64,000 nt of DNA from Acridotheres tristis (lineage: Eukaryota > Chordata > Aves > Passeriformes > Sturnidae). Positions within the stretch are counted from its first letter, which is position 1, and every line of letters starts with the position of its first letter. The stretch spans positions 41,405,154 through 41,469,153 of the forward strand of contig CM072887.1 in NCBI GenBank assembly GCA_037013685.1. The letters are read 5' to 3'. Shown here piece by piece: positions 12,791 through 25,300 of this stretch. The translations under genes and the position numbers were made by a program. The notes beneath the pieces are model-generated. The model worked only from the letters and a program-made list of their open reading frames with translations. It searched no databases and had not been told where the DNA came from.

Positions 12791-15294
12791 AGAAACCATG
12801 GCTGCGGCACCGGAGGTGTCTCTTTAAAGAGCCGAGTGGTGGTAACTCTCATCCTGAGTCACAGCCACTTATGTAAACTGTTGCCATGGGAGCCGAGCAT
12901 CTCTGCAATTATATAAGCAGGTTCTCCGGCAAAAGCAGCGCCAAGTTGGACTGTAGGCCGGTGGCTGGCTCTTAAGGCAATTGTTTTCCTGGATCTGCAC
13001 ATGTGATCTGTCTCGGCTGAACATTTGGTTCTTAATGCCACCTGAGGTTTGATCTCGGGTGTGCAGCTGAGTGTGGTCAGCTTTGTAGTCTGAACAGGCG
13101 CTGAGCTGGTAACATTTTGTTCTCTTCTAGCACAGAGTATGTTCCCTTTTGATGTCTCACGATCTAAGAGGGTGGCTAGGCAGATAATAACACGGTCAAG
13201 CTTCTCAAGCTGGTATTTTTTAATCCCACAAGATATAGTTTCTTAGCTGTAGTGAAAGAATATTGTGTCTGGCAGCCATTGATTGGTGTTTTGAAATGCC
13301 TTTTGAATCTTCTGTCTGTTGTGCGGTAGCTGGGGAAATCCTTGAGAACTGGCCAGTTAAACCTCAGGCCACCAGCTTGTTGTGTGGTTGTTTTGTTTTG
13401 TTTGTTGACCTGGAGTTAGATGTGCTTGTTTGGAGTGGGGAAACAAAACTGATCCAATGCCCTTTGGGGCCTGAGCTTTCCAGCATGATCTGTATTCTGA
13501 TATTCAAGACTAAACTGCATTAATTGGTCTTAAAAATACCACATTACACAAAAGCTTGTAGCTAGGCTATCATCTGTTCCATAGGCTTGGTGTTTCAGAA
13601 CATATTGGTGATGTGGGGTTCAGCTGGGTGGGCCTGTGGTACCCAGGTATCACATGGGGTGCACATAGCTGCTGGAGTAATGCACTCCACTTCCCCAAAG
13701 CTGTTCTGATTTTAGCTGGGACAATTTTATGCCTGGCAGCTGGTACAGTCCTGTGTGCTGGATTCAGTATGGGAATAATGTTGATAGCACACTGATGTTT
13801 TTGGTAGTTGCTCAGCAGTACTTACCCTAAATCAAGGACACTTCAGTTTCCCAAGCTCTGCCAGCCAGCAGGTGCACCAGAAGCTGTGAAGAAGCACAGC
13901 CAGAACAGCTGACCCAAACTGGCCAAAGAGATATTCCATAGCCAGAAAGTCATGCCCAGAGTATAAACTGGGCAGAGTTCCCCAGGAGACACTGACTGTG
14001 CATCACTAGTTTCTCTTGGGTGTTATTCTTCCCTTTTCATTACTATTATTATATTTTACTTTATTGCAATTACTGAGCTGCTCTTATCTCAACCCCTGAG
14101 TTTTTCTGATTCCTGTTCCCATCCCACCACAGAGGGAGGGAGTGTGTGGCTCTGTGATACTTTGTTGCTGGCTCAGGTTAAATCACAATAGCTGAGCAGA
14201 GATGGAAGCACCCCTGCTCACCAGTATGTAACAGAGTATTAGTGGGCCTAGTTTTGCTTTCCTCAATCAGGCCTCGAGGAAGTTTGACTGGGAGCATGTG
14301 TGGAAGAGCAACAGAGTGAGAAGAACTAAGGAATTGCAAAAGATCAGGGAGTGGTTGCAAAAGATCAGGGAGTGGGAAAAGGTGATGATCTCTAAATGCT
14401 TGGTTTTTAGTGAGAGAAGGTGGAAGCTGTTGAAGCTGCACTCAGAACCTGGTATTCCTAACTTTTCTGATGCACTTTGAATATGTAGAAGCCTGGAGTA
14501 GTTGTGGTAGGGACCTGAATTTCTTTTCATTCTTCTTGTAGAGCCTGTGGATAGAACACATAAACCTGCTACAATCTAATGGCAATGGCAGTTGCCAAGG
14601 TTAGAGCCTGCTGGCCAGGGTGCTCTGCTCACACATTAGCCTGCTCCCTGATTCCCTCCCTGACTCCTCTCTAGGGAAAGATCTGGCTGGAGTTACTTGG
14701 TAGTCTGATTCTGGTTGGGATTTGGCAGGGAGCACCAGCTTGGTAGCTGTGCAGGCACTGTTTGTGCTCAGTGATGGTGTGTGTGACTGCCCAGTGCCTC
14801 CAGCGGTGTCCTCAGTGCACGGTGTCCTTCGCAGCAGTGGCAAAGGGACTGTGGAGCACCAGTGGCCTGCCAGGCTGCAGAGGTTTGGGCAACTGTGCTT
14901 CTGTAACTGATACACCTTTGCCATGGATGCTGTAAGGGAATGCCTAAAGTTCCGCTAGATCCTTGCTATTTTATATTTGTAGTGGGAGAAAAATCTGTAC
15001 TTCATGTTCACTTCTTTGCCAAATGGCTTAGGATAAACATTTTTTACCTTCTGCAAGTATTTAAGAGTTTTGCTAAGCCTTTAGCAAAAGGACTGAAAAC
15101 AACTCTGCTTAGGCAGCTGGATTTAGTGGATATTTTTTGTATCTCAGTGCACATATAATATATAAGGAGGTGACTCATTTAGTATTGGACAATTATAAGG
15201 ATGCATTTTTCTTCTGCTTAGTGGCTGGCTAATTAAGGTATCTGGAGGAGATAAGATAGAAACTACCAGTCTAGTAACTTCTACTATTAAACTG

Positions 15295-15327
<33 letters not shown>

Positions 15328-18300
15328 TCTGAAAGAACTTAATTACACTGAAGTGCTGTGGGAGTAGCTGAGTGTGCTCATGTTGATGACATCTTTTGTC
15401 TTCTGAATCTGACATCCACCCACATGCTGGAACATCCTAGCTGTTACCTGGCTACTGCTGCTTCCTGCTGTTTTGTGGGGAATCTGATTTCTGACTGAGT
15501 GTACTTGATAGTGCTTGTTGCCAAAGATGGCTAGTCAGCACTGATGTTGTTTAATATCTGAGGTAAACATAGCTCATGATGGCATGTGCTGCCCTGGTTT
15601 TCTCTCTGTTTCATTGAGATGAGCCTGTGTGTGTTTGTAAAAGTTGTGAATGCTTCTGGTGTGTGAAGACGAAGTGGATGTAGGCAGCTTGGCTTTAATG
15701 TTCAGTGGTGTTGGTCTAGAGCACTAACAGTGTGGCCCTCTGGCGCAGCACGTAGGACAAAGATGCTTTGTCAATGTGTCTTGCACTGAGGCTATGGCTG
15801 AGTGATACCAAGGTGTGCTCGGGGCAACCTTGGGTTAATTCCTTGTGGCCCTCCACTTGTGGCAGCTGTTTGTGGGATTGCTCTGTGGAACGTGCCCAGG
15901 CACAGATGTGCTTTAAACATAATCCCACAAAATCTTGACCTAAATCAACTGGTGTAGCTGTGGTGTAGACACATCCTCAAAGCTGTCAACAGAAGCCAGT
16001 GGGCTGGTAAGTAGAAGACAGAAGCTCTTGGCAGCAGTGCTGCTGTCAGACCTGTTGCTTGTGAAATCACACTGCTGCACACACATACAGGATGAAGGCA
16101 TCTTTCAATCCTTATTGCCATTTTGCCTTCAGCATTTTTGTGCAGTGGTCTTAAGTGACAGCAGTGACAAGCTGCCATTGAAGGAGTTGCCTCAACAGTA
16201 TTTGGAAAGTGACTGATCTGGATTAGTGGAACTAAACAGAAGATCCAATTTCAAACTTGCTCCCTGATCTTGTCTGTCATCGTGTTGCAGGTGCATTTGC
16301 TGGCCCATGTATGTGGGTAGGAGCAGCTTGTGGTGGGGGAAGAAGGCAAGAGTGTCAATTCAAGGGTTTATAGTACTGTTATTTAAAGTTGCTCCCATTT
16401 TTTCTTTTCCTTTTGGAAACAAGCTGTGCTATCAAGCCAATCCAGTAATTACTTTCCAAACTCTGCTGCAGATGAAGCTTGTGTGGGTCTAATCAGCTCT
16501 GAGCTGCTGTGTGGCTGCTAGCTCCAGTATTGCCTCACGCAAGATCTGCCTTGAAGAAATGATGTTGCAATCTGTTTCATCTACAGTAACTTACTTTCTA
16601 CCCAGCTGTAATTTGTTGATACATACAGCTGGTTATATAGCCCTTTCAAGAGGTGTGGGAGACTTGCCCCACTTGGAGAGGTGTCGGTACAAAAGCAGGA
16701 AACTTCCAGTTGTGCTGGCAACAATGCAAGCACAAAGTGCTTCTCCTGATGCTGAGGAAGTGCTGTTAAGGAGGCAGTATCTCTATACAGAGATAATACT
16801 GCTGACCCCTGTGACCTGCCCGTGGGTCTAATCAGAAGGCTGTTGATATCTGTAGGAAGCCATCAGGGCATTTGAAATGGGAGTCTTGTGTGCCCCCCGG
16901 TGCATGCAGTGATGGGGGTAGAGCAGCTTCCCTGGATCTCTTCCCTCCTGAGCCAGGAGCAGAGCTGTTACACAAGCGGGGCGATGCAGCAGGGTTTAAG
17001 TGACCTCTTCTGGGCAGGAGCTTCAGCAGCCGTGTTGGGTGGGCCTGACAGACTTGTTCTGCCTATTAAGCACTTAATCCCCTCCTGTCCATCCAGTGCG
17101 CTCTGCTTAGCATCCATGATGCAGTTTTAAACGTTTCTAGCTTTTCCCCTCTCCTGTCTAATCCCTGTAATGCTGCAAGCAGGCCAGTTCTGGGTTTCCT
17201 GTGTCTGCTGGAGATGAAGCTCTGCATGGGAAGGAGAAGATGGGTAGGAGTTGCTGGTGCCTGCACTTTCTCCTGAGAAGCTGAGTCTAAGTCATGCTCT
17301 TCTGACTTAATGTGAGAAGTATTGCCTAAGAAAATGGCTTGGATATAAATTCTGTTTTTTAAATAAAAGGCTTAAATAACTGTTAGAGGTCTTGTCTTCA
17401 CTGAGTTCTGTGTAAATGCACTGTAGCAGTGGGTTCATGGAAATACTTGCTGTAATAGCAGGTGCTCATAAGCGCTACAGGACACTCTGGCATACAGCAT
17501 TTACTGTAAGGCTGTGCACAGGACTCTGTGTGCCATTTACCCATATGCTTTAATTGCTATTTTGGGACAAGCTGGCTCAATAATTTCTGGACCAGCTGGA
17601 GCTGTATCCTGGTGAGCAGCATCCCCAGGCATGGATGTTGCCTTGTTTTTTAAAGCTGAACTCTCCATGTAATTGCAGAGCCCCCACTTTCCTGTATTTT
17701 TAAGTCTCTAAATGCCACTCCTGCTGTTTATGCAGTCAGTGTTGCTCCATCCCCCTTTGCAGAGAAGAAAGATGCCGTTTTCCCTTGAATGGAAGATGGA
17801 ACAGCTTTCCGAAATGAAAGCACTCTTGTTGCAGAATTGACAGCAATATGTTCCCTTTCAGAGTTTAATTTTCTCAGAACAGCGCTTCCTTCTGATAATG
17901 GACCTAGGCAATCCCTGCTTTGGAGTGGCTGTGTAGGGAGATGCTCAGATAATATTTTGTAAGGGGATAACTCTGTGCTGCCTGTTTGCAGCTATGACGA
18001 ATGAGCTGCCTTGTTTCAGAGGTGAAGCTGTGTGTCCCAGAGCCCAGGGAAAACAAGTCTAATACCACACTGAGCTCACTGCTGCTGTCTTTTACCAGCC
18101 TTGTCTATAATAACTGAAACTAAATCCAGCCAATATTTAGATATGTGAAATTAATCTAGCCATTTTTACTCTAATTATGCCACTACTTTGGCCTTGACTA
18201 ATTATTTTTTGGTTGTTTTGTGGTGTCATTCAACTGAATTCTTAACAAATACAGCTCTAAATATTTTAACATTGCTGGCCACTCTTTACCAAATACTCAG

Positions 18301-21300
18301 CTGTACTGCAGTATCACCTGTAGATAAATGCTACACCTGCACATCTTGGAAGATGGGTACAGGCAAGCCTGAACAGGGCCCAGCACCAGGGCCTCTGTGC
18401 TGATTGGCAGCAATAGAAACCGTGCTGGCAGGCTAACAGCCTGCAAGAGAGCATAGGGCTTGCCTTAGGGGAATTCTGGGGCATGGAACAAGCCTTAATA
18501 TCTTTGCCCTGTAAATGTGAAGCGGGTGCTAGAGTAAATGGATTCTCAACCAGTGGTTGGAGAATGAAAACAGGTTCTTTGTATGTACTTTTTTCCACTC
18601 GTATTTCACTTATGTACTGTAAGCAATATATTTGATTTACTTGCTCATTGTAGAGTAATGGAATTGTTTTGGTTGGAAAAGACCTTTAAAATTGAATCCA
18701 ACCATTAACCCAGCACTGTCAAATTCACCACTAAGCCATGTCTTAAAGTGACTCATGTACATATCTATAAGTATCTCTGTGTATGGGGACTCAACCACTT
18801 CCCTGGGCAGCCTGTTCTAGTGCCTGACAAGGCTTTTAGTGAAGACTTTATTCTGTCTAGTGTTAACTTCCCCTGATGCAATATGAGGCCATTTCCTCTT
18901 GTCTTGTCACTTCTTACCTGGAAGAAGAGACTGACTTCTACCTACAACCTCCCTTCAGGCAGTTGTAGAGAATGACAAGGTGCCCCCTGAGCCTCCTTTT
19001 CTCCAGGCCAAACAACTCCAGCTCTCTCAGCTGTTCCTCACAGGACTTGTGCTCCAGACCCTTCCCCAGCTCTGTTGCCCTTCTCTGGACATGCTCCAGC
19101 ACCTCAATGTTGTTCTTGTAGTGGGGAGCCCAGGACTGAACACAGGATTTGAGGTGTGGCATCACTGGTGCCACAAACAAAGGAAAACTGGTTTCTTCCT
19201 TGCACTATAGGGCAAGAAGATTTGCTCTCATGGAGCAGTTGTTTCTTTGTGTTTTTATTAATTAATTAATATTTTATATAATGGCTGATTCAGCCTCCAG
19301 TGATGATCTAAAACTGCAGTGATTCAGCCTTTAAATTCTCTCTCATAAACCCTACTCCCCATATCCAGTGCCTGGAGGACTATTGCTGGCCCTTTGCTAT
19401 GCAGGCTTAAATGTGCGGGATAAATGAGCCCTGGAAAGTAATGCCTGCAGAGTGTGGTACTTTAAACGTATAGTGTAATTCACCAATCAGGTAGCAAAGG
19501 TGATGTCTACCAGTTTGTGGGATTTTGCTTCACACTCTCCTCTCCTTCATAAGCAGAAAACCATAGCAGAGATATACATATAAACAGGGGGCTTGAGAAT
19601 GAATCACCTTGTTCAGCGGAAGCTGATATTATGAAGGATTTAATATTGCACATACTCTTAACAGACTTCATCTCTGACTGGCTAGCAGCATCTGTGGCAT
19701 TCAGTGTTCCATCTGTTTGCTGTCTGAGAGATGCAAGGATGAAATAGTGAAGACAGTAGATCACTGGAAACTGTCTTTAAGTTCTGCCTGAGGCTGTTGG
19801 CTATCTGTAACCTCACCACTGAAAGGCATTTTTAAGTATGTGAAAGTTGTATTGTAGTCACTAAAGAAAGCATGAAGAAATTTAAGCAAGGTATATGTCT
19901 GTTGCTAAGGAAGCAATGACTTCTTGAATTTCTGAAAAAAGCACAGCTTCAATGATGTTTTGAGAGGCTGTGCAAATCAGACATTAATATGTTGCCATTG
20001 GGAATTTAAAGCATAACTTTTTTTTTTTCTTTAGAGAAAGAAAAAGAAGATCAAGAAAAGCAGGAGAAGGAAGAGCAAGAGAAAACTGTAGAACATACTT
20101 CTGTGAAGGAAGCAGACAAAACCAGCCGTACAGGACGACGTCCAAGTCGAAGTGCCTTGTCCAGTCGTAATGATCGAAAATCAGCTAAAAGTCCCCAAAG
20201 GACAGATGCACCAAAGGAAAATAAACATCCATTTGCTCTGTATGGGTGGGGAGAACGACAGACGGATACTGGGAGCCAGAAAACTCACAATGTTTGTGCT
20301 TCTGCTTCGGTGAATGAAGTAAGTAAGAGCTTCTGTTTCATTGAAAGGCAGTGACTACTTAGTGCCTAGAGATGGCTTAATGTCGAGGTAAAACTTCACA
20401 GGGGTCCCTTTATTTGAATATATGGAGATTCCAGCAGTAGATTCTAGCAATAAACCTGAAGATTCTTGAGATGTCCAAATAAGAGTTCTTTACTGCTGGT
20501 TTGGAAACTTCCCAGGTTTGACTAATAGTTACAAGTTGTAATTAAAATCTGGCTGTCTTGTTTCTGGCTGTTACAGTGTTTCCAGTAAGACTGGCTGTTA
20601 TAAAAATATTTCTGCATTCTGAACTCCGTGAAAACAAGAGAAGGGCAGGCAGTTAGCACCAGGCACCCCACAGCATGCAGGTATAGAAACACTGGGGTAG
20701 TGCTTGTGCTGTGAGAGTGAATTTTGCTGGGGCACTTCCTAGACTAGGAGCCTCACTGAGATGGTACAAGTGTTTTTCTGCTAAGATGTCTTGTCTAGCA
20801 GCCTGTTTTGGTGGCTTGCCAGTAGGAAATACTGCTTGCACCAGAATGGTCTATCAGATGGCTGATGGATTACAGGGCTGGTATAAATATTACCAAGATA
20901 GCACAAATTAAATTCATGTGGTCATGGACAGCACCAGGATTCTGTGGTACTGGGGCTCTGTTTCCTAGCTTAGAAACAGCAAGGGAGTGTTAGATCTATT
21001 TTTTCTTGGCTGTAATTCTCCTAGGCTGGTAAAACATAATCATTAATGCATCCCTGCCAGTGTCTTGTCCTTATCTTACCTCTAATGTACAGTCTGAATC
21101 TGTGACACAAGATACATGAGGATTGAGGTGGGGGGTGGTCATGCTGTGCAAGATGAAGCTGGCCTTTGATGGGCTGTTTTGGAAGGGGTTTGAAGACCAG
21201 GCTTTTTCTTCCTGGACAGCTCAAACCTTTGAGCAAAAGAAGGAACTTGGGCCATACAGATTTGGAAAGAAGCTGCCTTTCCTGATAATGAACACTAATG

Positions 21301-22310
21301 ATGAATTGATAAGCTCAAAATAGTTGACTGGTGCTTTTTTTGAAGCCTAGAAGAAGCTGAAGCCTGACTTGAGCAGATACAATTATACTTCATCTTAGAC
21401 TTCTATAATTTCTTATGGAAGAAACAGTAATGGAACACCTCAGCTTGGGTCCTGAATTTGGACTGAACAGGCAGGACATTTCTGAAACAATGCCAATTAT
21501 GTAGTGTTTTGTTGCTGAGGATGTTTCTTTATGTAGCAACTGACTATTTACTGTCTGCTGAAGTTACTTTTTCTCACATGTTTGAAAGGTGTTACTTTCC
21601 CTGAACTGAGATGGGAGATAGTTTTCAATCTGGACATAGAAACTGGTTCTTAGAATTAAATCTTGGGGAAAATATAATAATTTATTAATATAAAAAGTAT
21701 GTAATTGTGTGTTCAGCACATTGCTCAAAATTAAGATGTTAGGTCTCTGAGGAATCCTAGAGGGTTTGGTGTTGCTAATATGGCTTAGGTTTTAAGGGAT
21801 GCTTGAGCATATTGAGGGGTGTTTAGGATTTTAAATATAAATAGAGAACTGAAGTTTTTAGAATACATCTGAGTAAGACTATGAAACGTTCAAGACTTTT
21901 GCAATCATTTTATAGCTGGGAGTGTGAAAGACAATGCAGAACAGAATTTGAAGCACTTTCCATGAAGAAAAAGAAGTCTATGTTCAGTTAGTGGTACAAA
22001 TTAGAGAAGAAAATTAAACCTTGCTCACAATCCCTGTTCCTTCAGGATGGAGACTGGGACACATAAAAAATGTTCCTTGTCATTCCTGAGGGGTTCCTAG
22101 GCTGTTCTGCCATAGTACTAACTCTGGTCTTTTTAGATCCACGAATCTGCTCTGCGAGCAAAGAACAGGAGACAAGTGGAGAAGAGGAAGCTTTCTCAGA
22201 GGCGAGTGCGGTCAGCAGAGGCAGAAAACACCTGGCGAACAAAGCCCTCCCCAGCAGACAACCCCTGGATGACAGAGTACATGAGATGCTACTCAGCAAG
22301 AGCTCTCTGA
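12192..22310 (+). CDS. CCSAP: CCSAP, centriole, cilia and spindle-associated protein (3 coding exons)
   Basis: Joined coding exons 12192-12507, 20035-20318 and 22137-22310 give 774 nt, or 257 residues plus a stop; the human protein is about 270. All introns are GT-AG, with a phase 1 then a phase 0 junction. The N-terminus (residues 9-56) has the family pattern TEYMKRF, then [15 protein letters not shown] and PWLWDGW. A Gly/Ser/Ala/Glu-rich linker follows, then a Lys/Glu-rich stretch (106-122), a basic Ser/Arg segment, the conserved block [19 protein letters not shown] (167-185), [10 protein letters not shown] (186-195), [13 protein letters not shown] (201-213), and the C-terminal [15 protein letters not shown] (242-256). 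In other vertebrates the protein sits on centrioles, ciliary axonemes and spindle microtubules, near polyglutamylated tubulin. The start ATG has G at -3 and +4. It is convergent with RAB4A. One extra Leu follows the usual C-terminus. Confidence 0.95.
13702..14187 (+). mobile_element. Solo LTR of the same family (copy B), in CCSAP intron 1
   Basis: Starts TGTTCTGATTTTAGCTGGGA and ends CAGGTTAAATCACA. The block ACCCAAACTGGCCAAAGAGA and TCATGCCCAGAGTATAAACT matches copy A in the opposite orientation. Possible degenerate 5-bp target duplications are AAAGC before and ATAGC after. It lies in the same orientation as CCSAP. No poly(A) hexamer is intact. Confidence 0.7.
14334..14375 (+). repeat. 21-bp tandem duplication
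   Basis: Two perfect adjacent copies of a unit starting TTGCAAAAGATCAGG, in CCSAP intron 1. No function is apparent. Confidence 0.95.
15295..15322 (+). repeat. Poly(T) tract
   Basis: About 27 T in a row in CCSAP intron 1, followed by TTAAAACTC. Simple repeat. Confidence 0.95.
18652..19180 (-). mobile_element. CR1 LINE 3' fragment, antisense in CCSAP intron 1
   Basis: The minus strand at 18938-19180 encodes a CR1 reverse-transcriptase C-terminal segment, with [31 protein letters not shown] and LYNCLKGGC. It continues into a typical CR1 3' UTR that ends with the GGTCTTTTCCAACC-type terminus near 18670. The 5' part is missing, as in almost all CR1 copies, so it is inactive. Confidence 0.9.
20035..20318 (+). 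CDS. CCSAP: CCSAP coding exon 2
   Basis: The acceptor is a T-rich tract ending in TTTAG (20034) and the donor is GTAAGT at 20319. The 284-nt exon completes codon 106 and ends in phase 0 after Glu200. It encodes a charged Lys/Glu segment, a basic Ser/Arg region (an SPQR at 158-161 is a possible CDK-type site), and the most conserved family block [19 protein letters not shown]. Confidence 0.94.
20319..22136 (+). other. CCSAP: CCSAP intron 2
   Basis: A GT-AG intron of 1.8 kb between phase-0 ends. Nothing recognisable was seen inside apart from AT-rich DNA. Confidence 0.9.
22137..22310 (+). CDS. CCSAP: CCSAP coding exon 3 with stop
   Basis: The acceptor TTTTTAG ends at 22136. The frame reads [19 protein letters not shown], then a basic linker, then [16 protein letters not shown] and TGA at 22308-22310. 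The exon is 58 codons with the stop. The C-terminal motif echoes the TEYMKRF motif near the N-terminus. Confidence 0.94.
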   Translation: MHESALRAKNRRQVEKRKLSQRRVRSAEAENTWRTKPSPADNPWMTEYMRCYSARAL

Positions 22311-25300
22311 ACCTGGATTCCCATAGGCATCCTCAGAAGAAGTTACGCATATCAGGACACTGGTGCAAGGAACCAAACCACTTATGCAAGGTTTTTATAG
22401 GGAGTTTCCAGCTGTTAAAATATTTGTTACAATGTTTTTATCTTGGCTACCTACCTCACAGTGGGGTGTATCCTTGGAGCCATAACATTTGAAGAGGCTT
22501 TTAGATATAACTACCCAAACTTTTCAACAATTCCCCTTTTGGGAATTTTTCTAATGCTTCAGTTAGTTTGTTTTGAGGGTGGGAGGGAGAACCTTAGCAT
22601 ATATGGTGTCAAAGCAAACACTTTTTAAATCAGGGTTACAAGTAATCTGTTTTTTCCCTTATTTAAAGTTCAAGTCATGGGGAGATGGTATTGGGGAAAG
22701 ACTTTAAAGGACTGATGGAGGTGCCTTTGTATTTATAAAAATATTTAACACTTCTGTGAGAATAAGCATATGAAGACAGGCAACAGGAAGCCAGTGTGCC
22801 TGGTAATTAGCACTAATAAATGTTGATGCTTTAGGCAGGCAAATACCAAGTATTGTCTGTACACAGAAACTTTAAAAATAGCAGCAAAAGACCCCAAACA
22901 AAAACAACCTTGTTTGGTTAGTGAACCTGCTGATGCTAACTTTTGTCACTGTTTCTAAAGTCATTAGAATAAATCGGTCATTTTCAGGGCAAGAAACAGC
23001 TACAGGATTGTTTTGCTGTAGCTGTTCCTGTTGTACCAAATAACTAATGTAGACAATCATTATCTGATAGCTGCCACTCAATAAGCAGTTACTTGTTCTA
23101 CAAATATAGAGTTGTACCACTGTACTAATCTCATGGTCACACTTAGTCTGTACTTAATCATGTAAATGCATTTATTGAAGGAGAGGGCTGGCTCCTTTCT
23201 GGTGAGGTCTATTTTTAACACTTCAGAGTATCTATTAATGCTCAGCGGGGGTCAGAGTGCAATATGCATTCCGCTTGGAGGTATTGTACAAGTATATTGT
23301 TAAAGGGTTTAAACTTGAAAGTTGTATTGATAAAACTTGTAGATGACATCCTGAGAAACTTGCTGCCTCTTGAAATTGGTGCAGAACCCCTCATTTATGG
23401 GGGGGGGTAAGGGCTGGGGAAAGGAATGCATCCTTTAGTAAACAAGAACATATAATGAAGTTTGAACGTTTTTGTTTTGTAGGTCCTACTTCTAGATAGT
23501 AAGACAGTCATTGTGATATCCTTGGTGGTTTTGTTTCCCTCAGGTGGCTGTAAATTATTTTTTTTTCAGTTTGCTAACTATGCTTTAGGCAGATGATTGC
23601 TGTAGTTGTGAGCTTCAAAGTTTTGTTCAGATATATTGTGTTTTAGTTGCATATGTTGGTTATCCCTGTTTAATTGTTTTGAAGCTTGTGTTGTACAGGT
23701 TGGACACATTCCCACAGGAAGCATACTTGCACTTCTGCAGCAGAAACCTGCACTAGTTTTAGCTTCATTCCACAATCTCAGTGAGTAAGGAGGACTCTAG
23801 AATTACTATTGCAACAGAGTACACTGCTTAATGAAAAGTCTGATTGTGTTCTTGAAGAAAGTAATTGCACAAAGGGTCCAAGCACTGCTGCCTCCTAGTG
23901 TCTATTACATCACTAAAGGTTTCATCACAAACAATTTAAATTTTGTTAAAATATCCTAGAATCCATGAAATCATAATTTTTTTTTAACCAGCCTTTTAAG
24001 CATAAAGCTATAAAAATACAGACAACTCTTGCTGAAGGCTACCTATTTAAGATCTTACAGCTTTTAAGTCTGGGAAAGCACAGCATGATTGTTTCATATG
24101 CAGCAAAATCCCTGTATTTCAACTTGTAAGTAAACCACAGGCTAGAACTTCCTGAAACTTTAGAACAGTGCCCAAAAACTACTCCAGGGAATGCCTTTAC
24201 TCCATATGAGATTATTTTGATTTCCTTTTATGCTGTGTTTTCCTCTTTAAATAACTGCTGTAAATATGCTTAGCTTGCTTCTGATGCTGTTGCAATTCCA
24301 GAAGCCACCCAAGCTTTGCACAACAGTGTCAAAGCACCAGCTCAGTAGTGTTTAACAGCCTTATTCAATAAAAACTTGCCTGTTCCTGTTGCCCCCAGGC
24401 TTTGTAGGCTTTACGTAACCACAGCAGATGGATTGTGCCCTCAGTGTATTTTGTCACATTCAACAGTTCCCTTGACTGTGCAGGGCAGGATTCATCTTGC
24501 CATGCTTTTGAAGATAGCTTCTACAGTTCTCTCTTCCCACAGGGAATGGAGGAGCCAGGATGACTATGTGCCTGTCTTAAGTACCTGTGTTTTGATAAGA
24601 TGTATCTCCCATTAGGTGTTGATGTTTTCAGTAATTATAGGAAGCCTAAGTGTCTTCTGCCTTGGATAGGGGAACCAAACTTAAAACATCTCCAACAGGC
24701 CTGTTCAGGTGATCAAATGAGACTTTTCAACAGCATCAAGGCTCTGTATACTGAGGAAATTGTCTAGTCCTAATCCTTGTCTGGTCAAGAGCTGTTCCCC
24801 ACAAAGACCACTTGCTAGAAGACAGCAGAGACACTAACAAGGTCTTGTGAGTCATTGTTGTGCTTTTTCGAATGGTCTGTAGCCAAAACAATCCTGGGTG
24901 CTATGTTGGTACTATCTGGGTTTAAGTAATTACAATGCCTGAAGTGAGGGTAAATTATTTTGCAAATCAGGTAGCCTTCCTGCATTTGGGCATTACTTGA
25001 CTAAAAAGCTACTATTTTGCATAGACTATATGAAGCAGTATAGTTCTGATCACTGCAAGCTCTATGCGAAAAGTATTTGGTCTGGAAAACTGCTGGCGTT
25101 TTGAAGTTAACAATTGAGAAGCCAATTAAATTGTAAAGCAGAACTTTTCAGATGTAAAAGCTTTAAGTGTATTCTATAGATTACTACAGGAGGTGGCCAT
25201 TTCCTTCAAATTGGACTCACTGAAAAGTAGAAAAGCTAGTGAATGTCTCCCTATCAATTAAGGAATTTCTAAACTTTGTCTTGCATGGACTCTTGAATTT

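Larger units (their letters stand above)
12508..20034 (+). other. CCSAP: CCSAP intron 1
   Basis: A GT-AG intron of 7.5 kb. It contains the end of the CpG island, a plus-strand LTR (13702-14187), a 21-bp tandem duplication (14334-14375), a T tract near 15295-15322, and an antisense CR1 fragment (18652-19180). No other coding segment was recognised in it. Confidence 0.9.

Noticed and set aside
12012..12852. Antisense frames of 204 and 225 codons over CCSAP exon 1
   Set aside because: Shadows of a GC-rich coding exon and CpG island; Arg/Pro/Ala-rich with no motif.
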